From: Neotamlana sargassicola
GTDB taxonomy: Bacteria > Bacteroidota > Bacteroidia > Flavobacteriales > Flavobacteriaceae
Direction: 5' to 3'
Assembly (NCBI RefSeq): GCF_020523965.1
Contig: NZ_JAJAPX010000001.1
Span: 1-64,000, forward strand
DNA length: 64,000 nt
Shown: piece after piece, positions 7,794 to 16,289 of the stretch
Numbering within the stretch: the stretch's first letter is position 1
Layout of the letters: every line of letters starts with the position of its first letter
Made by a program: the position numbers and the translations under genes
Notes under the pieces: generated by a model
Seen by the model: only the letters and a program-made list of their open reading frames with translations
Told to the model about the DNA's origin: nothing
The model's database searches: none

Positions 7794-7825
7794 TATATTT
7801 GGTAAACCAAATTGGTGCACCAATT
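7794..7825 (+). promoter_or_regulatory. Promoter with tandem UxuR/FCD-type operators upstream of Nramp-lyase operon
   Basis: A TATATTTG -7 box (7794-7801) overlaps TTGGTAAACCAA (7799-7810). This is followed directly by TTGGTGCACCAA (7812-7823), which extends to the perfect 16-bp palindrome AATTGGTGCACCAATT (7810-7825). Both have the TGGT-nn-ACCA core bound by GntR-FCD regulators such as UxuR/ExuR. Overlap with the -7 box suggests repression. The regulator gene is not in the window. Confidence 0.7.
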
Positions 7826-7857
7826 AAAAAAACATACCACAACCAACTAAAATAACC

Positions 7858-9114
7858 ATGCAAGTTCTTATAAGAATAATAAAAAACCTTGGTCCAGGAC
7901 TTTTGTTTGCAAGTATGGCCATTGGTACTTCGCATTTAGTATTATCTACAAAAGCTGGAGCTAAATATGGCTGGATAATGGTAATTCCTTTATTGCTAGC
8001 AAATATTTTAAAATATCCCTTCTTCGAATTTGGAATACGCTATACAAACATCACCGGAAAAAGTATTATTCAAGGGTATTTAAACCGTGGCAAAGGTTAT
8101 TTGTGGCTTTATGCTTTTATAACTTTTGTTACTACCTTGGCTAGTCCTGCAGCTCTTTATTCAATTACATCAGGGCTTCTTATAAATTTATTAGACCTAA
8201 AAAACACTTCTATCGCAACGGTGGCTCTCGCCTTATTTGCCTTTAACAGCATCATCTTAATTATAGGAAAATATAAACTTTTAGAAACAACACTAAAATT
8301 TGTAATTCCTGTATTATTTGCAGCACTTTTAGTAACTACAGGACTTGTTATAAACGAAGGCCAAGTAGCACCAGTCGTAAATTTCAAAGCTCCAGAACTT
8401 CTAGACAATTTGGGTATTCTTTTTTTAATTACACTTATTGGATGGATGCCAACTGCGGTTGAAGCCAGCAGCTGGCTAAGTTTATGGAGTGCCGAAAAAT
8501 ATAGAATTAACAAAAATAAGCCGCCTTTAAAAGAAGCCTTACAAGAATTTAACACAGGTTATGTTATAACAACCTTATTGGCGATTTTCTTTTTAATAAT
8601 TGGATGCATGACCTTGTATGGCTCTGGCACAGAACTTAGCGGAAACGCCGTAACTTTTGCCGACCAAGTGGTATCACTTTTTACTCAACATATTGGCGAT
8701 TGGGCTTATTTATTTATAGCCATTTCTGCATTTGCTACCATGTTTAGCACTTGTTTAACGGCACACGACGCTATTGCTCGTGTAAGTATAGACATTGTCG
8801 AAAAATTATCTGTTAAACGCAAACCTCTTACCGACAGAAAATATTATGCCATTGGCATTATAAGTTTAGCTGCAATAAACTTTTTTGTGCTCTATAGCCT
8901 AAGCGGAAATATGAGTTTAATTATTGCAATAGCCACTTTTATTTCTTTTGTTTTAGCCCCAATTGTTGGGTATTTAAATTTAAAAATTGTAACAAGTAGC
9001 GATATCCCAGAAAAACTCAAGCCTACAAAACCACTGCAAATACTTACCTATTTGGGCATTACGTTTTTGTCGTTACTTTCAATGTACTACATATGGCAAA
9101 TTATTACTAACTAA
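7858..9114 (+). CDS. Nramp-related transporter with atypical metal-site motifs
   Basis: 418 aa, polytopic inner-membrane protein with about 11 hydrophobic segments, matching the Nramp fold (LGPGLLFASM..., AGAKYGW, YPFFEFGIRY). Canonical Nramp Mn/Fe transporters carry DPGN in TM1 and MPH in TM6; here the aligned positions read GTSH (23-26) and MPT (197-199). The usual transition-metal ligands are thus missing, so another ion or solute is likely. It lies 20 bp upstream of the polysaccharide lyase gene and shares its promoter with tandem uronate-type operators, suggesting a role linked to carbohydrate use. Annotating it simply as a Mn/Fe transporter would overreach. Confidence 0.75.
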   Translation: MQVLIRIIKNLGPGLLFASMAIGTSHLVLSTKAGAKYGWIMVIPLLLANILKYPFFEFGIRYTNITGKSIIQGYLNRGKGYLWLYAFITFVTTLASPAALYSITSGLLINLLDLKNTSIATVALALFAFNSIILIIGKYKLLETTLKFVIPVLFAALLVTTGLVINEGQVAPVVNFKAPELLDNLGILFLITLIGWMPTAVEASSWLSLWSAEKYRINKNKPPLKEALQEFNTGYVITTLLAIFFLIIGCMTLYGSGTELSGNAVTFADQVVSLFTQHIGDWAYLFIAISAFATMFSTCLTAHDAIARVSIDIVEKLSVKRKPLTDRKYYAIGIISLAAINFFVLYSLSGNMSLIIAIATFISFVLAPIVGYLNLKIVTSSDIPEKLKPTKPLQILTYLGITFLSLLSMYYIWQIITN

Positions 9115-9134
9115 AAAATAAGCACTTACTACAC

Positions 9135-11309
9135 ATGAAAAAACATTTTAAAAAACTATGTTTTGTTTTATTGTTTTTACCCGTTGTAATTTCGGCAACA
9201 AACAATAACGCATCGGCATACAAAAGAGTACCAAATTTAAATGCCAATAATACGGAATCTTATTTATTGATAAATGACAGGTTAGATGAGTTAAAAGAAA
9301 AAATTAAAACCACTCATAAACCTCATTTTAAACGTTTATTGCAACAATGTAAATCTTACGAAAGCGAAAAACTATCAAAAACACCCCCGCCAACAAGTAT
9401 TACCTATATGGGAATGGCGGCTGCCAATTTAAGTTTAGCTTACAAACTAACAGGACAGAAACATTATTTAGATGAAGCCAAACGTTGGATTTTTACCGCC
9501 GTTGGTTACGATGTTTGGGGTTATGGTTTTTTGGTTGATGTCGATTTAAGCGCCTCATGGCTGTTGTATGGTTTAGGTCTATCGTACGATTGGATTAAAG
9601 ATGATTTATCGCCTCAAGAAAAACAACTTTTTTTAGATAAACTCATTCTACAAGGCAACAAAATATTTAATTACGGACAAGAAAACAAAGGCAACTGCTG
9701 GTCTACCGACTATTGGCAAAACCACAACTGGATTAACTATACCGGAATTCTAACAACTGCTTATGCAATAGAAAATGAATATGAAGGCGCTAATAAATGG
9801 ATTGCAGAAATTCATGACAATTTTAAAACCGTATTCGAATATTTACCAGAAGATGGCTCGAACTACGAAGGCACCGTGTATTGGCGTTATGCAATCAATT
9901 CATTTTTATCGGCTGCTGAGTTAATACGTGCTCATGGTGGTCCTAACTATTTCGACACCGAATTTATGAAAAACACGTTTTTCTTTCGTTTGTATCAATC
10001 GGCTCCAAACTGGGAAGAAAACGTAAACTTTGGCGATTCGCACGATCGTAAAAGTTCGCACTCCATTGCGGCTTATTACAAACTAGCCTCCGAACATAAC
10101 AACACCTATGCCCAATGGCTAGGAGAATTGGTTCGAAATAAATTTTTATTTAGAGAAGCTTACGAAAGTAAAATATTCCCTGGTATTTTACCAGAAGCCT
10201 TTTTAGAGTTACTTTGGTACAACCCAGAAATAAAACAACAATCGCCCGCAAATTTACCAACCACCAAATATTTCGAAGATCTTGGCTTAGTCGTTATACG
10301 CTCTGGTTGGGATACCGATGCCACACACCTATCGTTTAAAACCAGCCCTCCTGGAGGTCATAAACAATGGAAATTAAGTTGGGAAATAGATAAAAAAAAT
10401 AACTGGCGAACACGTAGTTTAACGCATTACCATGTTGATTTTAATCATTTTACATTATTAAAAGGTGATGCCGCATTAGCTATAGACGAAGGCTATAACC
10501 GAACATCGAAAGCCGAAATTCATAACCTCATTACAGTTGATGGCACCGGTTGTGTTGGTGAAAAAATTTGGGATGAGGGCGATTTAAGCGACCCTGTTTT
10601 ATTCGATTTAAACTGTAAAGGCATTTATAACGTTTGGAAAAATGTACCAGAAACAGCCATTGCTAAAATTGAAGCTTTCTCCAATGAAGATGGCTATACC
10701 TTTGCCGTTGGCGAAGCCAGCAAAATGTATTATCCAGAAATGCAACTAACCCGAAATGCGCGTCACATAATAAATAGCGAAAATGGTTATTTTATTTTGT
10801 TAGACGAACTCGAGAGCGAATTAGAACACACGTACACTTGGCGCATTCATTCGGAAAAATATGCCAATGAAATTGCAGATGATGAATATGAAATTTTAAA
10901 CGGAACTGGCGCTTTAAAAGTATTCAATATATTTCCTGAAGCACCAAAAACAAGCATTAGCGAAACTTTAGTTGAAGAAGTAATGACACCTCAACGTCCT
11001 AACGATATTCGTCGTATAAGTTTAAAAACACTAAAAATTGAAAACACTAAAAAAGCAAAAAACACTTGTTTTATAAATGTTATGCAGCCTAAAGATGTGC
11101 TTGTAAAAGCGCCAATAAGTGTAAAACGATTAAAAGGAAAAAATTGTATTGGTGTAGAAATTACTGCAGACACTACCGTGGAAACCTTTCTATTTTCTGA
11201 AAACAACAAAATAAAATACGAACAAATTAGTGCTAATGCTAAATGGATATCTGTTGTAAAAGATAAAACAGGTAAAACAATAAAATCGACGCGCTATACA
11301 GCAAACTAA
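9135..11309 (+). CDS. Heparinase II/III-family polysaccharide lyase, exported
   Basis: 724 aa with a signal peptide (residues 1-20). Residues about 40-360 look like an alpha/alpha toroid (conserved WQNHNWINYTG with Asn196-His197, and SNYEGTVYWRYAIN with candidate catalytic tyrosines around 244-252). Residues about 375-640 form the heparinase II/III-like beta-sandwich with LTHYHVDFNHFTLLKGD (His431, His433, Asp435, His438), IDEGY and EIHNLITVDG (His463), the metal/catalytic region of the family. The architecture fits uronic-acid polysaccharide lyases (PL12/15/17/21-like); the exact PL family and substrate (alginate, glycosaminoglycan or other) cannot be decided here. Co-transcription with the Nramp-related gene is likely. 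Confidence 0.8.
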   Translation: MKKHFKKLCFVLLFLPVVISATNNNASAYKRVPNLNANNTESYLLINDRLDELKEKIKTTHKPHFKRLLQQCKSYESEKLSKTPPPTSITYMGMAAANLSLAYKLTGQKHYLDEAKRWIFTAVGYDVWGYGFLVDVDLSASWLLYGLGLSYDWIKDDLSPQEKQLFLDKLILQGNKIFNYGQENKGNCWSTDYWQNHNWINYTGILTTAYAIENEYEGANKWIAEIHDNFKTVFEYLPEDGSNYEGTVYWRYAINSFLSAAELIRAHGGPNYFDTEFMKNTFFFRLYQSAPNWEENVNFGDSHDRKSSHSIAAYYKLASEHNNTYAQWLGELVRNKFLFREAYESKIFPGILPEAFLELLWYNPEIKQQSPANLPTTKYFEDLGLVVIRSGWDTDATHLSFKTSPPGGHKQWKLSWEIDKKNNWRTRSLTHYHVDFNHFTLLKGDAALAIDEGYNRTSKAEIHNLITVDGTGCVGEKIWDEGDLSDPVLFDLNCKGIYNVWKNVPETAIAKIEAFSNEDGYTFAVGEASKMYYPEMQLTRNARHIINSENGYFILLDELESELEHTYTWRIHSEKYANEIADDEYEILNGTGALKVFNIFPEAPKTSISETLVEEVMTPQRPNDIRRISLKTLKIENTKKAKNTCFINVMQPKDVLVKAPISVKRLKGKNCIGVEITADTTVETFLFSENNKIKYEQISANAKWISVVKDKTGKTIKSTRYTAN

Positions 11310-11393
11310 AACTTTAACAATTCATTTTTCGTTTAACGTTATTTTAAGACTATTTACCGTTAATTTTAAACTTTAAATTAAAAAATAAAAATA

Positions 11394-11918
11394 ATGAAAA
11401 AGACAACTTACATTTCAGCTTTAGCTTTTGTATTAGCTTTAGTATTTTCAATTGAAACTCAGGCGCAAAAATTTTCTAAATTAGATGCTAGCCCACTAGA
11501 CATTGCATACTTAAGAGCTAGCCGAAACGAAAAGCCTACGGCAAAAGTAATTTACAGTCGTCCGCAATTAAAAGGAAGAAGTTTAGAGCAATTAGCACCT
11601 AAAGGAAAAGTTTGGAGAACAGGAGCCAACGAAGCTGCCGAAATTAAATTTTATAAAGATGTAAATTTTGGAGGAAAACCTGTAAAAGCTGGAACTTACT
11701 CGTTATTTACTATTCCTGGAGACAACGAATGGACTATCATTTTAAGCAACGATACCGATGTTTGGGGAGCTTACAATTATAAAGACTCTAAAGATGTGGT
11801 TCGTGTAAAAGCTCCTGTACATAAAGGAGATGCTGTTGAAGCATTCTCTATTGCCTTCGATGCTGGCAAAATGTTTTTAGCTTGGGATACTGTTCGCGTT
11901 GCTGTTCCTGTTAAATAA
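11394..11918 (+). CDS. DUF2911-domain exported protein
   Basis: 174 aa. Signal peptide 1-24 (cleavage after QAQ). The mature protein matches DUF2911: ASPLDIAYLRA, KVIYSRPQLKGR, GKVWRTGANEAAEIKF, GKPVKAGTYSLFTIPGDNEWTIILS and a C-terminal AFDAGKMFLAWDTVRVAVPV. It is periplasmic and of unknown function, common in Bacteroidota, where paralogues are usual. It is separated from the lyase by 84 bp and ends at a strong terminator, so it is probably its own transcript. Confidence 0.85.
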   Translation: MKKTTYISALAFVLALVFSIETQAQKFSKLDASPLDIAYLRASRNEKPTAKVIYSRPQLKGRSLEQLAPKGKVWRTGANEAAEIKFYKDVNFGGKPVKAGTYSLFTIPGDNEWTIILSNDTDVWGAYNYKDSKDVVRVKAPVHKGDAVEAFSIAFDAGKMFLAWDTVRVAVPVK

Positions 11919-11933
11919 TAAAATTAAAATCAA

Positions 11934-11966
11934 TAAAAAAAGCCTTGAACATCAAGGCTTTTTTTA
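11934..11966. terminator. Bidirectional terminator
   Basis: AGCCTTGA (11941-11948), loop ACA, TCAAGGCT (11952-11959), flanked by a run of A on the left and a run of T on the right. It serves the DUF2911 gene and, on the other strand, the queE/small membrane protein pair. Confidence 0.85.
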
Positions 11967-11969
11967 TTT

Positions 11970-12107
11970 CTAAATAACTTTAAATACGTATCCAAGCAAC
12001 CAGTATAACACTAAAAAAACAACAAAAGTACCAATACAACCGCATTTTCCTCCTCCTATTTTTTTTGCGCCCCATGCCGCTCCAATTATTCTTAGTAATT
12101 TTTCCAT
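11970..12107 (-). CDS. Small single-pass membrane protein downstream of queE (45 aa)
   Basis: A 45-codon ORF from ATG (12105-12107) to TAG (11970-11972). The N-terminal half is amphipathic and glycine-rich (IIGAAWGAKKIGGGK) with a CGC pair at residues 22-24. Residues 26-45 (GTFVVFLVLYWLLGYVFKVI) form one clear membrane segment. It begins 21 nt after the queE stop on the same strand and ends at the shared terminator, so it is probably the last gene of the queE transcript. No family is recognised; function unknown. Confidence 0.6.
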   Translation of the reverse strand: MEKLLRIIGAAWGAKKIGGGKCGCIGTFVVFLVLYWLLGYVFKVI

Positions 12108-12128
12108 ATTGTTTTGCCTATTAATTAG

Positions 12129-12758
12129 TTAAGGAATATTCAAATATTTGTGTGTTTGTAACGACACCTTCCACTTTGGGTTTTGCATAACGTAGTCAAC
12201 AATTAACGGTACCACTTTATCACGCTTGCTCCATTCGGGCTGTAAATATAAAATACAATTACTGTTTACTTTAGCTGCTTGTTCTTCCGCGAAGCGAAAA
12301 TCGTCTTTATTATAAACTATAACTTTTAATTCATTGGCTTTAGCTGAAACCTCTTCGGTTGGAAGCTTCATCTTTTTTGGTGACAAACAAATCCAATCCC
12401 AAATACCTGTTAATTTGTATGCTCCAGAAGTTTCTATATGTGTTTTTAAACCTTCAGATTTCAATTGATTTGTTAAAGGATTCATATCCCACATTAACGG
12501 CTCACCTCCAGTAATTACAATGGTATCACTGTATTTTTTTGCATTTTCAACAATGTTATTAATGTTGGTTGGTGGGTGTAATTCGGCATTCCAACTTTCT
12601 TTTACATCGCACCAATGGCAACCCACATCGCAACCACCTATTCTAATAAAATAAGCAGCTGTTCCTTTGTAAAAACCTTCACCTTGTATGGTGTAAAATT
12701 CTTCCATTAAAGGCAACATTTCACCCTTGTTTACCAATTCTTTCACTTCATTTTTCAT
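12129..12758 (-). CDS. queE: 7-carboxy-7-deazaguanine synthase
   Basis: 209 aa from the chosen start. This radical-SAM enzyme converts 6-carboxy-tetrahydropterin to 7-carboxy-7-deazaguanine in queuosine/preQ0 synthesis. The CX3CX2C cluster motif is at Cys43, Cys47, Cys50 within GGCDVGCHWCDVKESW, after the QueE signature EEFYTIQGEG. ITGGEP and SPKKMKLP follow. The frame is open 18 codons further upstream, but a TATATTTG box at 12765-12772 lies there, so ATG 12758 (or the internal Met14) is the better start. queA, another queuosine gene, lies about 22 kb away at 34058. Confidence 0.92.
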   Translation of the reverse strand: MKNEVKELVNKGEMLPLMEEFYTIQGEGFYKGTAAYFIRIGGCDVGCHWCDVKESWNAELHPPTNINNIVENAKKYSDTIVITGGEPLMWDMNPLTNQLKSEGLKTHIETSGAYKLTGIWDWICLSPKKMKLPTEEVSAKANELKVIVYNKDDFRFAEEQAAKVNSNCILYLQPEWSKRDKVVPLIVDYVMQNPKWKVSLQTHKYLNIP

Positions 12759-12764
12759 AGGCTG

Positions 12765-12772
12765 CAAATATA
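12765..12772 (-). promoter_or_regulatory. Putative -7 box of queE
   Basis: TATATTTG on the minus strand fits the Bacteroidota TAnnTTTG consensus. It ends only 6 nt before the queE ATG, so the transcript would be nearly leaderless or translation would start at Met14. No good -33 TTG is seen at the expected distance. Confidence 0.5.
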
Positions 12773-12922
12773 CACATAAGTTTAACGCAAAACTTAAGGT
12801 TTTCACAATCAATTTAAAGGCCTAAATAAAACGAATATCGGTTAAAAATTATTTAGACACTTTACACTATGGCATTTTTTTTCTTCTTTATTTTTCATGT
12901 ATTTTTATACAAATTTTATAAC

Positions 12923-14467
12923 ATGAGTAAAAAAGAGACATTTTATAATTTTATTACAGAAGGCAATGCTACCAAAGGCGAATTCATTCCTGTTGGGGCA
13001 GCAATGTTAGACGGCGAAACCATAACCGGAGCACATGTAAAAATACCTTTAAAAACCATGAATCGCCATGGTTTAATTGCCGGCGCAACTGGTACTGGAA
13101 AAACAAAATCGTTACAAGTTTTAGCCGAAAATTTAAGCGATAAAGGTGTACCTGTTTTACTCATGGATATAAAAGGCGACTTAAGTGGTATTGCCCAACC
13201 AAGTCCCGGACATGCTAAAATTGATGAACGCCATGAAAAAATTGGATTACCTTTTGAAGCTAAACAATTTCCTGTTGAAGTTTTAACCTTATCGGAACAA
13301 AACGGGGTGCGTTTACGTGCTACGATAAGCGAATTTGGACCAGTTTTATTATCTAGAATTTTAGATTTAACCGAAACCCAATCGGGCATTGTCTCGGTAA
13401 TTTTTCAATATTGCGACAACAATAAACTACCACTTTTAGATTTAAAAGATTTCAAAAAAATATTACAATACGCTACGCAAGAAGGAAAAGCGGAATTTAC
13501 AGAGGCTTATGGTCGAATTTCAACCGCTTCAACCGGTGCAATTCTTAGAAAAATTATAGAATTAGAACAACAAGGAGCCGATCTATTTTTTGGTGAAACC
13601 TCTTTCGATGTACAAGATTTACTTCGTGTAAATGATGAAGGTCGTGGCTATATCAATATTTTAAGATTAACCGATATACAAGATAAACCAAAACTATTTT
13701 CAACGTTTATGCTAAGTTTACTCGCCGAAATTTATTCTACTTTTCCTGAACAAGGCGATAGTGACCGACCAGAGTTGGTTATGTTTATAGACGAAGCACA
13801 TTTAATTTTTAATGAAGCTTCGAAAGCCTTATTAAATCAAATTGAAAGCATTGTAAAACTAATACGTAGCAAAGGCGTTGGTTTATATTTTGTAACCCAA
13901 AACCCAACCGATGTTCCAGAGGAAGTTTTAGGCCAATTAGGTTTAAAAATTCAGCATGCCTTACGTGCATTTACAGCAAAAGACAGGAAAGCTATAAAAT
14001 TAACAGCGCAGAACTATCCAGATTCCGAATATTACGATACCACCGAAGTTTTAACATCTTTAGGAATTGGTGAAGCCTTGGTTTCTGCTCTCGACGAAAA
14101 AGGCCGACCAACACCGCTAGCAGCCACCATGATGCGCGCACCAATGAGCCGTATGGATGTGTTAACTAGCTCCGAGTTAAGCACGTTACTATCAAACTCT
14201 AAGTTGGTTAAAAAATATAACGAAACTATAGATCGTGAAAGCGCATACGAAATGCTAAACGATAAAATAAAAGCCGCCGAAGCCGAAGAAGCTAAAGAAA
14301 AAGCCAAAAAAGAGAAAGAAGCTCTTAAAAAAGCAGAAGCAAAAAGAAAAACAACTACAACAAAACGTAGAACTAGCACCCGAATAAATCCTGTTGTTAA
14401 AGTACTTACAAGTGCCACGTTTATACGAAGCGTATTTGGTATTTTAACTAAAGTAATGAGCAAATAA
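12923..14467 (+). CDS. HerA-like (DUF853) ATPase
   Basis: 514 aa from ATG 12923; an upstream in-frame ATG at 12869 would add a Phe-rich stretch typical of AT-rich leader DNA and is rejected. It contains Walker A GATGTGKT (residues 54-61), Walker B LVMFIDEAH near residue 290, and a Gln/Arg region (YFVTQNPTDVPEEVLGQLG) typical of HerA/FtsK-type DUF853 NTPases. The C-terminal 100 residues hold a charged coiled coil (AEAEEAKEKAKKEKEAL) and a basic tail. The family is widespread and poorly characterised, with presumed DNA-related activity. No NurA partner is adjacent. Confidence 0.88.
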   Translation: MSKKETFYNFITEGNATKGEFIPVGAAMLDGETITGAHVKIPLKTMNRHGLIAGATGTGKTKSLQVLAENLSDKGVPVLLMDIKGDLSGIAQPSPGHAKIDERHEKIGLPFEAKQFPVEVLTLSEQNGVRLRATISEFGPVLLSRILDLTETQSGIVSVIFQYCDNNKLPLLDLKDFKKILQYATQEGKAEFTEAYGRISTASTGAILRKIIELEQQGADLFFGETSFDVQDLLRVNDEGRGYINILRLTDIQDKPKLFSTFMLSLLAEIYSTFPEQGDSDRPELVMFIDEAHLIFNEASKALLNQIESIVKLIRSKGVGLYFVTQNPTDVPEEVLGQLGLKIQHALRAFTAKDRKAIKLTAQNYPDSEYYDTTEVLTSLGIGEALVSALDEKGRPTPLAATMMRAPMSRMDVLTSSELSTLLSNSKLVKKYNETIDRESAYEMLNDKIKAAEAEEAKEKAKKEKEALKKAEAKRKTTTTKRRTSTRINPVVKVLTSATFIRSVFGILTKVMSK

Positions 14468-14511
14468 ACAAGCCTAAACGGCAAAACAAACAACACTAAT
14501 ACTATTATTTA

Positions 14512-15063
14512 ATGCGAAAATTAATTTTTGGCACTATTGCCCTATCTCTCATACTTACAAATTGTAAAAATGAGCAAGACCCTTTTAAAATTGAAAAACA
14601 AAATGTTGGGTTATTAACCGATTCTACACAGGTTAAAGACTTAAAAACTATTTTTGCCAACGATTCTATTTCAAAATTTGAAAGCGGCGAAGACTTTTCT
14701 GGAGATATAAACACAATAGAAATTTTTGAAAAAGGAGGCAAAAAACTTTTGGTACTAACACCTGAACGTATTTTAGATTCCACTTCGGTTATCCAAGGTG
14801 TTCAAATTGTAGACTCTCGTTTTAAAACCGATAAAAATATTTCAACCTTAAGCACGTTTAAAGATATAGCTTCGGCATATAAAATATCTAAAATTAGCAA
14901 CTTAATTAATTCGGTATTAATTACCGTAAACGAACTAAATGCCAGTTTTGCCATTAGTAAAGACGAGCTTCCTGCTAATTTACGATTCGATATGAAGCTG
15001 CAAATAGAAGAAACTCATATTCCAGATAATGCTAAAATAAAATACTTTTTTATTAACTGGTAA
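14512..15063 (+). CDS. Putative lipoprotein of unknown function
   Basis: 183 aa. A lipoprotein signal with lipobox LTNC (Cys18) predicts anchoring in the envelope. The remainder is soluble, mixed alpha/beta, with repeated short acidic strands (KFESGEDFSGDINTIEIFEKGGKKLLVLTPER). No known domain. It is followed at 14 bp by a cupin gene and then a hydrolase and rluF with tiny gaps, so 14512-17045 may be one transcript. Confidence 0.7.
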   Translation: MRKLIFGTIALSLILTNCKNEQDPFKIEKQNVGLLTDSTQVKDLKTIFANDSISKFESGEDFSGDINTIEIFEKGGKKLLVLTPERILDSTSVIQGVQIVDSRFKTDKNISTLSTFKDIASAYKISKISNLINSVLITVNELNASFAISKDELPANLRFDMKLQIEETHIPDNAKIKYFFINW

Positions 15064-15077
15064 TAACAATTAAATTA

Positions 15078-15443
15078 ATGAGCAAGAAGTACGTTATTCA
15101 AAACAACCCTTTTATTGTGCCAACTACCGACGGTAAAACAATAAAAGAACACTTTGGAAACGCAACTACAGGCAATTCACAAATTAGTATTGCCCACATG
15201 GTTGCGCCTCCCGGTTGGAGCGAACCATTTCAAACCCCAGAATTCGACGAGTACACTTTTATTATAAAAGGCAAAAAACAATTTATAATTGAAGACGAGG
15301 TTGTAACTTTGCAAGCAGGACAATCTATTAAAATTGAAAAAAACACGCGCGTTCAATACTCCAATCCTTTTAAAGAAGACTGCGAGTATTTGGCGATATG
15401 CTTACCGGCATTTTCAATGGATTTGGTTCATCGAGAAGCATAG
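15078..15443 (+). CDS. Cupin-domain protein
   Basis: 121 aa single cupin barrel. Motif region: GWSEPFQTPEFDEYTFIIKGKKQFIIEDEVVTLQAGQSIKIEKNTRVQYSNPF. The usual HxH metal ligands of cupin motif 1 are replaced by non-His residues (EFDEY), so metal binding is uncertain and a binding rather than catalytic role is possible. It is cytosolic, with no signal peptide. It is 3 bp from the downstream alpha/beta hydrolase start, suggesting translational coupling. Confidence 0.8.
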   Translation: MSKKYVIQNNPFIVPTTDGKTIKEHFGNATTGNSQISIAHMVAPPGWSEPFQTPEFDEYTFIIKGKKQFIIEDEVVTLQAGQSIKIEKNTRVQYSNPFKEDCEYLAICLPAFSMDLVHREA

Positions 15444-15446
15444 CAA

Positions 15447-16286
15447 ATGAAAAAAATCATACAAAAAAATCTTCCAAAAATAATTGGAACATCGTTAAAT
15501 ACCATAAGCTTTATCGCACCAAAATATGCGACTACAAAAGCTTTAGATATTTTCATGACGCCAAGAAAAGGGCGCATTCAAGAAAAACAACACGAATTTT
15601 TAAACACTGCCTCCCAGCTTAAATTAGATTATAAAAACCATAGCATTCAAACCTATAATTGGCCTGGAACCGAAAAAACAATTTTATTAGCTCATGGTTG
15701 GGAAAGTAATAGCTACCGCTGGAAAGTTTTAATTAACAAACTCAAAAAATTCAACTACAATCTCGTTGCGCTCGATGGGCCTGCACATGGAAAATCGAGT
15801 GGCACTAAGTTTAATGCCATTTTATATTCCGAATTTATAAATGTAGTCGCTAACCATTACAAACCTAATATTATAATTGGTCATTCCGTTGGTGGCATGT
15901 CTTCTATTTTTTTTCAGCATAATTATCAAATTAAAACTTTAGAAAAATTAGTATTGTTAGGAGCTCCATCAGAATTTACCAAAATTTTTAAGTCCTATGT
16001 AAAAATGCTGAATTATAACAGTAAAATTGAAGATGGACTTAATAAGATGGTTGAAAAACGATTTGATAATGAAACGGCCTATTTCTCATCGGCTAATTTT
16101 ACTAAAAAAATAGAAACCGAAGGCTTAATTATTCACGATAAGCAGGATAAAATTATTGGCTACGATGAAGCCAAACTCATAGCGAGAAACTATAAAAATT
16201 CAACCTTAAAAACCACAGAAGGTTTTGGCCATGGTTTAAAAGATGATAGTATTGATGATGCTATAATTAACTTTATAAACAACTAA
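15447..16286 (+). CDS. Alpha/beta hydrolase
   Basis: 279 aa. The nucleophile elbow GHSVGG places Ser147; the oxyanion segment is LAHGWESNSYRW; a probable acid lies in IHDKQDKIIGYDE and the catalytic His in GFGHGL near the C-terminus, giving a complete triad. The substrate is unknown; lipase/esterase-type activity is a family-level inference. No signal peptide; the basic N-terminus is probably cytosolic or membrane-peripheral. It is packed between the cupin gene and rluF. Confidence 0.85.
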   Translation: MKKIIQKNLPKIIGTSLNTISFIAPKYATTKALDIFMTPRKGRIQEKQHEFLNTASQLKLDYKNHSIQTYNWPGTEKTILLAHGWESNSYRWKVLINKLKKFNYNLVALDGPAHGKSSGTKFNAILYSEFINVVANHYKPNIIIGHSVGGMSSIFFQHNYQIKTLEKLVLLGAPSEFTKIFKSYVKMLNYNSKIEDGLNKMVEKRFDNETAYFSSANFTKKIETEGLIIHDKQDKIIGYDEAKLIARNYKNSTLKTTEGFGHGLKDDSIDDAIINFINN

Positions 16287-16289
16287 GTT

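Noticed and set aside
12759-12812. N-terminal extension of QueE
   Set aside because: The added residues have no family support and the region holds a TATATTTG promoter box.
12869-12922. Upstream in-frame start for the HerA-like ATPase
   Set aside because: It would add a run of Phe residues encoded by T-rich leader DNA; ATG 12923 gives the family-typical MSKKETFYNF start.
14032-14496. 154-codon minus-strand ORF opposite the HerA-like gene
   Set aside because: Antisense shadow of a Lys/Glu-rich coding region; low-complexity hydrophobic translation.
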